A DNA stretch of 64,000 nt, from contig NZ_JACHOP010000001.1 of assembly GCF_014199935.1 (NCBI RefSeq), forward strand, positions 434,001 through 498,000, given 5' to 3'. The notes under the pieces are model-generated. The model saw only the letters and a list, made by a program, of their open reading frames with translations, searched no databases and was not told the origin of the DNA. The DNA is from Methylorubrum rhodinum. GTDB lineage: Bacteria > Pseudomonadota > Alphaproteobacteria > Rhizobiales > Beijerinckiaceae. Made by a program: the position numbers and the translations under genes. Below, one piece after another: positions 1-9,450 of this stretch. How positions within the stretch are numbered: the stretch's first letter is position 1; every line of letters starts with the position of its first letter.

Positions 1-425
1 GGCGCCTTCGAGATCGGATTGGCGATGAGATCGGCGCCGAACGGGATGCGGGCCATGCGCAGGCGCGCCTCGTTGAGGTCCTCCGGGCGGTGGCGCTCCA
101 GCAGCATGGCGCGAGCCCGCTCGTCCACGTTGATGCCGACCCCGAAGGCCTTGGCCACGCTGTCGGCGGTGATGTCGTCGTGGGTCGGGCCGATGCCGCC
201 GGAGGTGAAGAGGTAGGTGTAGCGGGCCCGCAGCGCGTTCACCGCGGCGACGATCTCGTCCATCACATCGGGCACGATGCGCACCTCGCGCAGGTCGATG
301 CCGATCTCGGTCAGCACGTCGGCGATGGCGCCGATGTTCTTGTCCTTGGTGCGCCCCGACAGGATCTCGTCGCCGATGATCAGGATCGCGGCGGTTACTT
401 CGGATTTTTCGGTTTCCTGGGACAT
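1..425 (-). CDS. MoaB/CinA-type molybdopterin-binding domain protein (partial)
   Basis: The leftward reading frame starts at ATG 425-423 and runs off the left edge, so only the first 141 residues are visible. The N-terminus (MSQETEKSEV, then AAILIIGDEILSGRTKD) and the later stretch FTSGGIGPTHDDITADSVAK are hallmarks of the MoCF_biosynth (MoaB/Mog/CinA N-terminal) fold; the GGIGPTHDD loop is the conserved substrate-binding loop. In the family this domain binds molybdopterin-like or pyridine-nucleotide substrates. I cannot tell a stand-alone domain of about 250 residues from a longer CinA-type protein because the C-terminus is missing. It is divergent from sfsA with about 97 bases between the starts. 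The family call is firm; the precise function is open. Confidence 0.85.
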   Translation of the reverse strand, partial: MSQETEKSEVTAAILIIGDEILSGRTKDKNIGAIADVLTEIGIDLREVRIVPDVMDEIVAAVNALRARYTYLFTSGGIGPTHDDITADSVAKAFGVGINVDERARAMLLERHRPEDLNEARLRMARIPFGADLIANPISKA

Positions 426-522
426 GCGGCCTCGGCGACGAATTCGGCTCTGGAAGCTAGAGCGCGGATCGGCGAAGGCGAAGCCGCCGCGTCCGTCCCG
501 CGCGGCGTCACGGGTGCGACCG

Positions 523-1245
523 ATGCGCTTTCCCTCGGAGCTGACCGAAGGCCGCCTCGTGCGGCGCTACAAGCGCTTCCTCGCCGACGTGACGCTTCCC
601 GACGGGCGCCTCGTCACCGCGCATTGCGCCAACCCCGGCGCGATGCTCGGGCTCACCGCGGAAGGGTCGCGGGTGCTGCTCTCGACCTCGACCAACCCGT
701 CGCGAAAGCTGCCCTACTCCTGGGAGCTGGTGGAGGCGGACCTGCCCGGCGGGCCGCAATGGGTCGGCATCAACACCGCGCGCCCCAACGCGCTGGTGGC
801 GGAGGCGTTTCGCGATGGGAGGCTCGCGCCGCTCGCCGGCTACGACACGCTTCGGCCCGAGGTCGCCTACGGCAAGGCGAGCCGCGTCGACTTTTTGGCC
901 AGCGGCGGCGGCCTGCCGCCCTGCCACGTCGAGGTGAAGAACTGCCACCTGATGCGCCGGCCCGGCCTCGCCGAGTTCCCCGACTGCAAGGCCGCCCGCT
1001 CGGCCCGGCACATGGAGGAACTGGCGAACGTGGTGCGGGAGGGCGGCCGGGCGATGCTGATCGTGGTGATCCAGATGCGGGCGGATCGGTTCGATGTGGC
1101 GCGCGACATCGATCCGGGGTTCGATCGGGCGTTTCGGGAGGCCTTGGCGGCGGGAGTGGAGGCCTATGCGTATCGGTGTGAGGTTGGGTTGGAGGGGGTG
1201 GTGATTGCGGAGGCGGTGCCGGTCGTTGATGGCCACTCTGCTTGA
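523..1245 (+). CDS. sfsA: SfsA, sugar fermentation stimulation protein homologue
   Basis: The protein is 240 residues, close to the usual SfsA length of about 234. It begins MRFPSELTEGRLVRRYKRF, followed by the family's HCANPGAMLGL segment near residue 38 and the C-terminal half with VEVKNCHL and FPDCKAARSARHMEEL, where VEVKN is the nuclease-like core motif. SfsA proteins bind DNA and carry an OB-like plus nuclease-like fold; the Escherichia coli gene was named for an effect on maltose metabolism, and the physiological role elsewhere is unsettled. The start at 523 is chosen because homology begins at MRFPSEL; the same frame is open further upstream without similarity. The last 35 residues are followed by an AT-richer stretch leading into the next, convergent gene. 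Confidence 0.9.
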   Translation: MRFPSELTEGRLVRRYKRFLADVTLPDGRLVTAHCANPGAMLGLTAEGSRVLLSTSTNPSRKLPYSWELVEADLPGGPQWVGINTARPNALVAEAFRDGRLAPLAGYDTLRPEVAYGKASRVDFLASGGGLPPCHVEVKNCHLMRRPGLAEFPDCKAARSARHMEELANVVREGGRAMLIVVIQMRADRFDVARDIDPGFDRAFREALAAGVEAYAYRCEVGLEGVVIAEAVPVVDGHSA

Positions 1246-1299
1246 TCGATGCAAATCTTCATAAATTTCACCAAAGTAGTTATTTTTGCAAGGCAGTAC

Positions 1300-2169
1300 C
1301 TAGGCTGCCTTTTGATCCATTACTATGGTATATGTCAAATCCTCGTTGCCGCGAGGTTCGATTGCCGTCGCCGTCAAAATCCGATTGCGGCCCGATGCCT
1401 TGGCAGCGTAGAGCGCACGATCGGCGGCGACATATAACTCGTCGATACTTTGATCATCAAATCTTAATGCAAGACCACCTGATACGGACACCGACACTTT
1501 CTGACCCTCGACTGAGATCGAAGCAGAGGCAACAGCTTCACGAAATTTGTTGAGGCGCAGCTCCAGCAATTTTTGCGCCACCTTCGATGACAGAAAGGCG
1601 AATTCTTCTCCGCCGACCCGCCCCACGCGTCCAAGATCGCCGAGGTGATCCGCCATGAGCCGCGCCACTGCGCAAATCACAGCATCTCCGACAAGATGAC
1701 CATAACGGTCATTGACCTGCTTAAAGTGATCGATGTCGACAATTGCCAAAGCCATGTCATCAGCTGTGTCTTCAGAAGCAAATAGGGCGCGACGATTCAG
1801 CAATCCAGTGAGCGGGTCGGTCCGGCTCAAGTGCTCGACTTCGACCTTGGCGCGGTACAGTTCAAGTTGTGTCCTGCCGATGGCGCGCGATGCCACAAAG
1901 GCGACACATCCGGCTATCCCGAATGCCAGGGCGCAGATGTGCAGCATACTGCCCCAGCTCGAAAAGAACACGACTTGGTCGACAGCGGAGATGGATACGG
2001 CGCAGCAAACGCTGCGCGCTGTCGTCCGCCCCACATATAATTTGAGTTCCGCCTCGCTACGAATCTCCGAGAGCCAAAGCCGGTAGAGGAAGCACATGAT
2101 TCGGAATCTGCATGTCGGATGTGAATCCAACACGTATGCCGAATTCATTAAAAAACATTGACGAGACAA
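1300..2169 (-). CDS. GGDEF-domain diguanylate cyclase
   Basis: This 289-residue protein has one clear membrane segment at about residues 72-95 (LHICALAFGIAGCVAFVAS), a short linker, and a GGDEF domain from about residue 113 to 270. The domain shows RTDPLTGLLNRRAL, the metal-binding DIDHFKQVND and an intact GGEEF active site at residues 186-190, so c-di-GMP synthesis is expected. No RxxD inhibitory site lies five residues before GGEEF, which suggests no product feedback through that site. No sensory domain is recognisable in the first 70 residues, and the protein may be a shortened form of a longer multi-pass cyclase. The gene and its flanks (about 1,245-2,265) are visibly more AT-rich than the surroundings, which hints at acquisition. 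The exact start is uncertain; an internal ATG at residue 25 is possible. Confidence 0.85.
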   Translation of the reverse strand: MSRQCFLMNSAYVLDSHPTCRFRIMCFLYRLWLSEIRSEAELKLYVGRTTARSVCCAVSISAVDQVVFFSSWGSMLHICALAFGIAGCVAFVASRAIGRTQLELYRAKVEVEHLSRTDPLTGLLNRRALFASEDTADDMALAIVDIDHFKQVNDRYGHLVGDAVICAVARLMADHLGDLGRVGRVGGEEFAFLSSKVAQKLLELRLNKFREAVASASISVEGQKVSVSVSGGLALRFDDQSIDELYVAADRALYAAKASGRNRILTATAIEPRGNEDLTYTIVMDQKAA

Positions 2170-2265
2170 CTTATTATTTTAAAGTATTAACAGATCGAAC
2201 AACTTTACGGGGCGCTTCGCGGCTGGAAGTCAATCAGAGCAGCATCGACGAGCGAGAACCGTCAC

Positions 2266-3096
2266 TCACCCCACCCGCTCGAACACCAGATTCAACCGCG
2301 TCCGCGCGATCCGCCGATACCCATACCCCTCCAGCAACGCCGGCAGATCCATCTGCCACTGCTCGGTGCCGTCCTCGACGATCAGCAGCGCCGGGCGCAA
2401 ACTCTCCGGCGCCTCGCGCAAAAACGGCTCCAGGATCAGGTCCTCGGCGCCCTCGACGTCGAGCTTGATCGCGTCGATGCGCTCGATGCCCTCGGAGCGG
2501 CACAGGCTGAGCAGGGTCACCGCGGGCACGCGGATCGCCGCGCTCTTGTGGGTGCCGACGATCTTCACGCTCGATTCGCCGCGGTTGCGCGGATCGATGA
2601 ACAGGGTCAGCTCGCCGGCCCGGTCGGCGACCGCGCAGGCGATGGCCTTGACGGTGCCGAACGGGTTCTGGCCGATGTTGTAGACCAGCCGGTCGAACAC
2701 GTCGGGCTGCGGCTCGACCGCGAGGATGCGGGCGCGGGGGCCGGTGAGCGCCGCCACGAACAGGGCGTAGGCTCCGATATTGGCGCCGACATCGAGGAAC
2801 ACCGCGTCGTCCGTCAGGCGCGCCTTCAGGATCGCCCGCTCCTGCGAGTCGAAGAACTGCGGCGTGAACAGCACCTTCTTCTCGCAATTGTTGTTGTAGG
2901 GATGCAGCCGCATCCGCGCGCCGTAGCGCTCGACATCGAGCGGTCGGCCGCCGAGCAGCGAGATCGCGATCCGGCGCAGCAGCATCGCCATCCGCCGCCC
3001 GCGCCAGGAACGCTCGTCGAGCGTCTGCGTCCGCTGCGCGATCCGGGCGACGAGCCCGGTCGGGGCGTAGGTGCCGTAGGGCTGGGAATCCTTCAT
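2266..3096 (-). CDS. FkbM family methyltransferase
   Basis: The protein is 276 residues. A SAM-binding Rossmann core starts at about residue 98 with FLDVGANIGAYALFVA, followed by the acidic strand end ILAVEPQPDVFDRL and a later IKLDVEGAEDLILEPFL, the pattern of FkbM/Methyltransf_21 enzymes. These transfer a methyl group from SAM to hydroxyls on small molecules or sugars. The N-terminal 95 residues, including RLHPYNNNCEKKVLFTPQFF, match the usual FkbM leader region. The gene is followed closely by AT-richer DNA and the cyclase gene on the same strand, and is divergent from the alpha/beta hydrolase. The substrate cannot be predicted from sequence or from these unrelated neighbours. Confidence 0.85.
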   Translation of the reverse strand: MKDSQPYGTYAPTGLVARIAQRTQTLDERSWRGRRMAMLLRRIAISLLGGRPLDVERYGARMRLHPYNNNCEKKVLFTPQFFDSQERAILKARLTDDAVFLDVGANIGAYALFVAALTGPRARILAVEPQPDVFDRLVYNIGQNPFGTVKAIACAVADRAGELTLFIDPRNRGESSVKIVGTHKSAAIRVPAVTLLSLCRSEGIERIDAIKLDVEGAEDLILEPFLREAPESLRPALLIVEDGTEQWQMDLPALLEGYGYRRIARTRLNLVFERVG

Positions 3097-3218
3097 CGTG
3101 CGCGCCTGATGCCAGCCGATTGGGGCCGCGGCAAGTCGCGCGTTCTGTCATGCCGGATGGAGAGGGATGGATGTTGAGGCCTTTGACAGCGCGGGGGGCG
3201 AGGCTGCATGTCGAGACG

Positions 3219-3983
3219 ATGCAGACCTTCGATTCCGACGGCGTCGCGATCGCCTATATCGACGTGCCGGCCAAGGGCGGCACCGGTGACCCGATCCTGC
3301 TGATCCACGGCTTCGCCTCGAACCACGCGGTGAACTGGGTCAACACGCTCTGGGTCAAGTTCCTGTCCGAGGCCGGCTACCGGGTGATCGCGCTGGACAA
3401 CCGCGGCCACGGCCAGAGCGAGAAACTCTACGCCCCGGAGGCCTACGGGGCCGACCTGATGGCGGGCGACGCGTTGCGGCTGCTGCGCCATCTCGGTCTC
3501 GAACGGGCCGACGTGATGGGCTACTCGATGGGCGCGCGCATCGCCGCCTACCTCGCCCTCGACTATCCGGACGTGGTGCGCTCGCTGCTGATCGGGGGCC
3601 TCGGCTTCCATCTCGTCGACGGGCGCGGCCTGCCGCAGAACATCGCCGAGGCGCTGGAGGCGCCCCCCGGCACGCCCGCTCCGAACCCGACGGCGGCTTC
3701 GTTCCGGATGTTCGCCGAGCAGACGAAGAGCGATCTCAAGGCGCTCGCCGCCTGCATCCGCTGCTCGCGCCAGACCCTTTCGCGGGCCGAACTCTCGGCG
3801 ATCGACACGCCGACGCTGGTCTCGGTCGGCACGCTCGACACGGTGGCGGGTTCCGGCAGCGAACTCGCCCGGCTGATGCCGAACGCCCGCGCCCTCGACC
3901 TGCCGGGCCGCGACCATTCCACCGCCGTCGGCGACAAGCTGCACCGCCAGGGCGTGCTGGAGTTCCTGGCGCAGCGGCCCTGA
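3219..3983 (+). CDS. Alpha/beta-fold hydrolase
   Basis: The protein is 254 residues from the start MQTFDSDGVAIAYIDVP; the frame is open upstream, but the fold begins here. It shows the oxyanion-hole HGF at about residue 30, the nucleophile elbow GYSMGAR with Ser103, a typical NRGHGQS loop before it, and a C-terminal catalytic histidine in GRDHSTAV (His233). The acid is probably Asp near VSVGTLDTVAGSG. This is the standard layout of soluble esterases, haloperoxidase-like enzymes and lactonases, so the substrate is not predictable. It ends 80 bases before the convergent small gene at 4,062 and shares the intervening hairpin region with it. Confidence 0.85.
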   Translation: MQTFDSDGVAIAYIDVPAKGGTGDPILLIHGFASNHAVNWVNTLWVKFLSEAGYRVIALDNRGHGQSEKLYAPEAYGADLMAGDALRLLRHLGLERADVMGYSMGARIAAYLALDYPDVVRSLLIGGLGFHLVDGRGLPQNIAEALEAPPGTPAPNPTAASFRMFAEQTKSDLKALAACIRCSRQTLSRAELSAIDTPTLVSVGTLDTVAGSGSELARLMPNARALDLPGRDHSTAVGDKLHRQGVLEFLAQRP

Positions 3984-4002
3984 GAGACGTCGGCAGCGCA
4001 TG

Positions 4003-4034
4003 AAAAAACCGGCGGCCGTGCTCGGGCCGCCGGT
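4003..4034 (-). terminator. Rho-independent terminator of the small leftward gene
   Basis: Two perfect 10-base arms (4008-4017 and 4025-4034, ACCGGCGGCC on the top strand) enclose a 7-base loop. Read leftward, the hairpin is followed by a run of at least five T. It lies directly downstream of the 77-residue leftward gene and between convergent genes. Confidence 0.8.
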
Positions 4035-4061
4035 GCAAGTCCGTCTCGGGATAAACGCCGC

Positions 4062-4295
4062 TTATGCGCGCAGGCGCGTCGGGCGGCTCTTGTCGCGGGC
4101 GGCGCGGGCCGCCTGCTCGACATTGCGGAACAGGGTGCCGTCGAGGCCGTCGAAGCGGCGCTCGGACGAGAAGAACCGCACGCCGCCGCGCTCGGGGACG
4201 GCGATGCCGGCGGTGAGGTCGCCGATCTCGATCACGCGCGTGGGCGGGCTGTCCTCGGCGGTGAGGATGTCGGCGAAGGGTTGGACACGGGTCAT
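4062..4295 (-). CDS. Small hypothetical protein (77 aa)
   Basis: The start is taken at MTRVQPFADILTAEDS (ATG 4295-4293); upstream codons in frame look non-coding. The 77-residue product is charged, with a basic C-terminus (RAARDKSRPTRLRA) and a central IEIGDLTAGIAVPERGGVRF segment, and has no signal peptide or membrane segment. I do not recognise the family. Support for a real gene comes from codon usage like its neighbours and the strong terminator immediately downstream. It is preceded by about 400 bases without another gene, so it is probably transcribed alone. Confidence 0.6.
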   Translation of the reverse strand: MTRVQPFADILTAEDSPPTRVIEIGDLTAGIAVPERGGVRFFSSERRFDGLDGTLFRNVEQAARAARDKSRPTRLRA

Positions 4296-4697
4296 GACGG
4301 GGTGAACTCCTGCGGCCTCTTCAGGGCCGGTTGTCGGTGAGGCGTTCGCGTGGGCTCCTAGCCCACCAACATGACTGCCCGACAACACTCCCGCCCCCGT
4401 CCGGCCCTGCCGCCGACAAGTCTGGAAGTTTTCAAATGCGAAAGACCGTTCAAGGCAAGTCCTCCTGATTGGCGAGGACCACGAAGCACAATGCTCCGTG
4501 ATGCATTAGCGTTTGATAACGCGGCGCAAGCGTGCCGTGGACAAATCACCGCGGTGCGGAGACGACCGCACGCGCTGAAGATGAGCGCTCAGGCCTTCAC
4601 CGTCAACGGAATGTTCTTTCGAAGATCAGCTTGACAGGGAAAGAACACGCCGGGTTTTCGGCCGAATCCGACGTGTCTCGCCTTTGGTCTCCGAGGC
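4296..4697. other. Intergenic stretch, no gene recognised
   Basis: About 400 bases between the small gene start and the end of the HAD hydrolase gene. Composition is patchy, with AT-richer segments around 4,420-4,530. I see no RNA gene, repeat or credible coding sequence; it probably holds the small gene's promoter. Confidence 0.5.
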
Positions 4698-5375
4698 TTA
4701 GCCCAAGGCGACGATCCGCCCGAGATCGGCGTGCGCCGTGAAGACGCGAGCCGCGCCCGCGGCCAGCAGGTCCTGCCCGGTCCGGTCGTGGCCCCAATGG
4801 CCGCCGCCGGTGAAGCCCGCGACCCGCATTCCGGCGGCACGCGCCGCCTGGACGCCGGGCACGCTGTCCTCGACCACGAGGCAGGCGGCGGGCTCCGCGC
4901 CCATCCGGGCGGCGGCGTGCAGGAACAGGTCCGGGAACGGCTTTCCGCGCGCGACTTCCGCCGAGGAGTAGATGCGGCCGTCGAAGAACGGCAGCAGGCC
5001 GGTGAGGGTCAGCGAGCGGCGCAGCCGCACCGGATCGCTGCTGGAGGCGACGCAGAACGGCCGATCGAACGCGGCCAAGGCCTCGGCGATACCGGCCATG
5101 GCCGACAGCTCCGCCTCGAAGGCCCGCAGCGTCTCGGCCTTCACCCGCTCGGCAAAGCTGTCCGGCGGTTGGACGCCGTCTTCCGTGGCGATCCGCTGCA
5201 TGATCGAGACCATGGAGGTGCCGGCATAGCGCGCCCGCACCGTCTCGACGTCGAGGGGAAGGCCGATCGCGTTGAGGCCGCGGGTGAGCACGCCGAGGCT
5301 GATCGGCTCGCTGTCGACCAGCACGCCGTCGCAATCGAAGATCACCAGGGCCGGGAGGGAATGGGGGTCCGTCAT
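4698..5375 (-). CDS. HAD family hydrolase, beta-phosphoglucomutase-like subgroup
   Basis: The protein is 225 residues when started at MTDPHSLPALVIFDCDGVLV. All four HAD motifs are visible: motif I FDCDGVLVDSE (nucleophile Asp14, acid/base Asp16), motif II serine in CVASSSDP, motif III lysine in RGKPFPDLFLHA, and motif IV acids in VVEDSVPGVQAA. A helical cap lies between motifs I and II, typical of the GPH/beta-PGM subfamily that dephosphorylates sugar phosphates or phosphoglycolate. Substrate specificity cannot be read from the sequence. The gene is divergent from the small membrane-protein gene at 5,643 with about 270 bases between them. Confidence 0.88.
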   Translation of the reverse strand: MTDPHSLPALVIFDCDGVLVDSEPISLGVLTRGLNAIGLPLDVETVRARYAGTSMVSIMQRIATEDGVQPPDSFAERVKAETLRAFEAELSAMAGIAEALAAFDRPFCVASSSDPVRLRRSLTLTGLLPFFDGRIYSSAEVARGKPFPDLFLHAAARMGAEPAACLVVEDSVPGVQAARAAGMRVAGFTGGGHWGHDRTGQDLLAAGAARVFTAHADLGRIVALG

Positions 5376-5642
5376 CGGGCTCGGCGTCTCGCACGGGTGC
5401 GGCGGCGCTGGCAACGCGGCGTGGAGCCGTCCTCGAAGAAGGAACGGCCGTACGGCCGGGCGCGAAGAGCGCCTCGCGCAGCGGCCTCGGCGAAGCCGAG
5501 GCGTCTAGCGGAGCGGGAAGCCTAAGGCCGCGGACGCGGCTGCCGGCGCTTGAGGCCGGCAAGGAAGGAACTTGCCAGGATCGCCGGGCTCGGCCTAGTC
5601 AGGCGACCAAGCGCGGCGGCTCGAGCCCGCGCGAGGTCGGAC

Positions 5643-5990
5643 ATGCTGCGAAACGTCGCCCGCTTCCTCGGATTGCCGTTCTTCAGCCGCGCGATCGGGC
5701 TCGTGGTCATGGCGGGGGGCTTCGTGCAGTTCTGCTACGACGGTGCGCGTTCCGTCGCCAACAACGGCCTGCGCATCACCACGCTCGCCGACTGGATCCA
5801 CGCCCTGCCGCAGGATCGCACCGCGGCGCTCGGCCAGACGGTCGAGAGGATCGCGCCCTGGGCCGACGCGGTGCTGCTGGCCCCGCTCGGCCTCGTTCCC
5901 GCCTCCCTGTTCGCCCTCGGTGTCGGCGCCGTGCTGATCTGGCTCGGCCAGCCGCCGCGGGAGCCGATCGGTTTCCTGACGGGGCCGTGA
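5643..5990 (+). CDS. Small predicted membrane protein (115 aa)
   Basis: From MLRNVARFLGLPFFSRAI the product is 115 residues with two hydrophobic segments, at about 16-32 (IGLVVMAGGFVQFCY) and 78-105 (VLLAPLGLVPASLFALGVGAVLIWL), so it is probably an inner-membrane protein with two helices. No known domain is recognised. The upstream in-frame ATG at 5,550 is less likely because the preceding 31 residues are arginine-rich and resemble translated intergenic DNA. Its stop lies four bases before the end of the convergent PRC-barrel gene, so the two transcripts meet with almost no spacer. Confidence 0.65.
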   Translation: MLRNVARFLGLPFFSRAIGLVVMAGGFVQFCYDGARSVANNGLRITTLADWIHALPQDRTAALGQTVERIAPWADAVLLAPLGLVPASLFALGVGAVLIWLGQPPREPIGFLTGP

Positions 5991-5994
5991 GGCT

Positions 5995-6378
5995 TCAAAT
6001 CCCCCAATAGGGCGCCGCGTTGTAGTGCCGGTGGACGTGCTCCTCCCACGCGCGCTCGTCGTCCGGGTCGCCGCCCTCCGGCGAGCGCTCCGGGGCGGCG
6101 CGCAACTGCGCCTCGGTGATGTCGACGACGTAGGCGTCCTGCCCGGCATCGAAGCGCAGCACCGGCCAGGGCAGCGTGTAGAACCCCTCGCCCATTCCCA
6201 GAAAGCCGCCGAAGCTCATCACGGCGTAGGCGACGCGGCCCGATTCCTTGTCGAGCATCAGCCGCTCGATCCGCCCGACCCGGCTGCCGTCGGGCCGGCG
6301 CACGTCGGTGCCGATGACGCGGTCGCTGGCGATGAGGCTGCGCGGGCGGGCCGCGGCGGCGGGTGCGGTGTCGTCCAT
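5995..6378 (-). CDS. PRC-barrel domain protein
   Basis: The product is 127 residues. Residues 14-75 (SLIASDRVIGTDVRRPDG ... VGRIERLMLDKESGRVAYAV) match the PRC-barrel fold found in photosynthetic reaction centre H subunits and in RimM. The segment SFGGFLGMGEGFYTLPWPVL is the pattern common to short stand-alone alphaproteobacterial PRC-barrel proteins. No signal peptide or membrane segment is present. The role of such proteins is generally unknown, and stress or membrane association is often suggested. It is divergent from the mepA homologue with about 108 bases between starts. Confidence 0.85.
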   Translation of the reverse strand: MDDTAPAAAARPRSLIASDRVIGTDVRRPDGSRVGRIERLMLDKESGRVAYAVMSFGGFLGMGEGFYTLPWPVLRFDAGQDAYVVDITEAQLRAAPERSPEGGDPDDERAWEEHVHRHYNAAPYWGI

Positions 6379-6486
6379 GGCGGCGGCCCTGCAACGTTGT
6401 TACAGCTTGCCTTGAAAAACGCCCACCTCGCCGGGCACGTTCCGGGCGCTCGCCGCCCCTCCCCCGATCCGGACGAACCGACGCGC

Positions 6487-7410
6487 ATGACGCTGCCCCG
6501 CCTGTCCCTCTCCGCCCTCGCTCTCCTGGTCCTCGCAGGGCCGGCCGCCGCGCAGGATCGCGGCAGCGTCAATCCGAAGCCCCTGCCGCCGCTCGCCAAC
6601 CCGGACGATCCCTCGACGCCGGCCAAAGCCCTGTTCGGCCGCGTCACGGGGCCGACCGGCGGCCAGCCGCAATCCTTCGGCTCGTATGCCAAGGGCTGCT
6701 TCTCCGGCGGCGAGGCGCTGGCGATGGACGGGTCGAACTGGCAGGTGATGCGCCCCTCGCGCAACCGGATGTGGGGCGTGCCGCATCTCGTGAACTTCAT
6801 CGAGCGGCTGGCCTCGCAGGCGCCGCGGGCCGGCTGGCCGGGGCTCCTCGTCGGCGACATGTCGCAGCCCCGCGGCGGGCCGATGCTGACCGGCCACGCC
6901 TCGCACCAGCTCGGCCTCGACGTCGATGTCTGGCTCACCCCGATGCCGGGCCACCGCATGAGCCGCGCCGAGCGCGAAGAGACGTCGGCCACGAACGTGG
7001 TGCGGCCCGACCGGCTCGACATCGACCCCGACGTGTGGACGCCGCAGCACACGGCGCTGATCCGCATGACGGCGCGCCAGCCGGAGGTGGCGCGCATCTT
7101 CGTCAACCCGGCGATCAAGAAGGCCCTGTGCCGCGAGGCCGGGGGCGATCGCGGCTGGCTCACCAAGGTGCGCCCGATGTACGGGCACAATTACCATTAC
7201 CATATCCGCCTCGCCTGCCCCGGCGGCGAGGCGGCCTGCGACGACCAGGCCCCGCCGCCCCCCGGCGACGGCTGCGGCGCGGAGCTCGATTACTGGTTCA
7301 GCCCGGCGATCCTCAACCCGCCCAAACCCAAGACCCCGCCGCGGCCCCGCCCGCCGATGACGCTGGCGGGCCTGCCGGACGCGTGCCGGGCGGTGCTGCA
7401 CGCGCGGTAG
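6487..7410 (+). CDS. mepA: Penicillin-insensitive murein endopeptidase (MepA, M74)
   Basis: The protein is 307 residues with an N-terminal signal peptide (MTLPRLSLSALALLVLAGPA, cleavage probably after AAAQ). The zinc site is visible as GHASHQLGLDVDVW (His137, His140, Asp147 region) and a C-terminal GHNYHYHIRL, the two signatures of the LAS/M74 metallopeptidases that cut D-Ala-meso-Dap crosslinks in peptidoglycan independent of penicillin inhibition. A pair of cysteines (EAACDDQ and DGCGAEL) may form the disulphides known in MepA. It acts in the periplasm. It is slightly longer than the E. coli enzyme because of a proline-rich tail near 7,320. Confidence 0.9.
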   Translation: MTLPRLSLSALALLVLAGPAAAQDRGSVNPKPLPPLANPDDPSTPAKALFGRVTGPTGGQPQSFGSYAKGCFSGGEALAMDGSNWQVMRPSRNRMWGVPHLVNFIERLASQAPRAGWPGLLVGDMSQPRGGPMLTGHASHQLGLDVDVWLTPMPGHRMSRAEREETSATNVVRPDRLDIDPDVWTPQHTALIRMTARQPEVARIFVNPAIKKALCREAGGDRGWLTKVRPMYGHNYHYHIRLACPGGEAACDDQAPPPPGDGCGAELDYWFSPAILNPPKPKTPPRPRPPMTLAGLPDACRAVLHAR

Positions 7411-7495
7411 GGGCGCTTGTATGCAGCGCCCAGCGGACCGGATAAGCGCTCTCCTCCCCGCAAGGGGGAGGGGAACGCGCGCTCGATCCTGACCC

Positions 7496-8155
<660 letters not shown>

Positions 8156-8289
8156 GAGACTTCCCTCGAAGGTGACGTCGAACTCGTGTCGCGGAACGGT
8201 TTCCCCTGATATGGTCATGGTCGCGCGCTTTGACGACGGCCCCGGCGGGACCGATTCGGGGAGGGCGATAGGGGAGCGTTCAGGAGCGG

Positions 8290-9357
8290 ATGGAGCCGGG
8301 CGACGACTGGCAGCTGACCGAACGGGTGCGCGCCAGCGCCCATCGATCCGGCAAGGGCGACCCGTTCGCCGCGGCCGTGCGGGCGACCCGCATGGCGATG
8401 ATCATCACCGACCCGCGCCGGCCCGACAACCCGATCGTCTTCGCCAACGACGCGTTCCTGGCACTCACCGGCTACACCCGGCTCGAGGTGACGGGCCGCA
8501 ACTGCCGCTTCCTGCAGGGGCCGGAGACCGACATGCACGAGGTCGCGCGGGTGCGCGCGGCGATCGCGGCCGAGCGGGACGTCCATGCCGAGCTGCTGAA
8601 CTACCGCAAGGACGGCACGACCTTCCACAACGCGCTGTTCCTCAGCGCCGTCCACGACGAGGACGGCACGCTGCTGTTCTTCTTCGCCTCGCAGCTCGAC
8701 GTGAGCGACCGCTATGCCCTGCGCGACGAGCGCGACAGGACGCAAGCGGCGCTGGACGCCAACGCGCTGCTTCTGCGCGAGGTCGGGCACCGGGCCCGCA
8801 ACGACCTGCAGATGATCAGCGCGATGCTGGTCCACCAGAGCGGCGACAGCACCGATCCGGCGGTGCGGGCGGCGCTCGAAATCGCGATCGGGCGGATCGA
8901 CGCGCTCGCCGCGCTCTACCGGATGCCGCAGGGCGAGCACGAGGCGCGCGACCTCGCCGAGCTGACCCGCGAGGTCGCAGGCACCCTCGTCGAGGCGACG
9001 GGGCGCGACGACGTGGCGCTGACCCTCGACCTCGCGCCGGTCCCGATCCGGGCCGACGCCGCCGGGCCGCTGGCGCTCATCCTCAGCGAGAGCGTCTCGA
9101 ATGCGCTGCGCCACGCCTTCCCGGACCGGCCGGGCCGGGTCGCCGTGCATCTCGCGCGGGACGGGGCGGCGGTGGTGCTGGGCGTCGCGGATGACGGGGT
9201 CGGACTGCCCGAACCGTCCGGAGAACACGGATCTGCCGGCCGGGGCTTGGTCGACGTCCTCGTGCGCCAGCTCGACGGCGCCCGCAGCGTCGAGCCGGAG
9301 CCGACCGGCGGGACCCGCATCGTCTTCCGTTTCCCGGCGGAGCGGATCGGCGTGTAG
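8290..9357 (+). CDS. LOV-domain histidine kinase of the HWE/HisKA_2 class
   Basis: The protein has 355 residues. Residues about 30-140 form a PAS/LOV domain with the flavin-adduct motif GRNCRFLQ (69-76, Cys72) and a conserved glutamine in FASQLDVS (Gln135), so it should bind FMN and respond to blue light. Residues about 160-230 form the dimerisation helix, with the phosphoacceptor His167 in [16 protein letters not shown] HATPase domain follows ([14 protein letters not shown], then [10 protein letters not shown] and GRGLVDVL). No membrane segment is present, so it is cytoplasmic. Family knowledge: such kinases in alphaproteobacteria control general stress or attachment responses. No response regulator is adjacent. 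Confidence 0.9.
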   Translation: MEPGDDWQLTERVRASAHRSGKGDPFAAAVRATRMAMIITDPRRPDNPIVFANDAFLALTGYTRLEVTGRNCRFLQGPETDMHEVARVRAAIAAERDVHAELLNYRKDGTTFHNALFLSAVHDEDGTLLFFFASQLDVSDRYALRDERDRTQAALDANALLLREVGHRARNDLQMISAMLVHQSGDSTDPAVRAALEIAIGRIDALAALYRMPQGEHEARDLAELTREVAGTLVEATGRDDVALTLDLAPVPIRADAAGPLALILSESVSNALRHAFPDRPGRVAVHLARDGAAVVLGVADDGVGLPEPSGEHGSAGRGLVDVLVRQLDGARSVEPEPTGGTRIVFRFPAERIGV

Positions 9358-9450
9358 CCGGCCTCGGGGGCGAAACCGGTCAGCCATCAGGCTGGCTTTC
9401 GAGCAGCGGAGCCCTACACCTTCGCGAGCCGCCTTGCTCAGGAACCGCTC

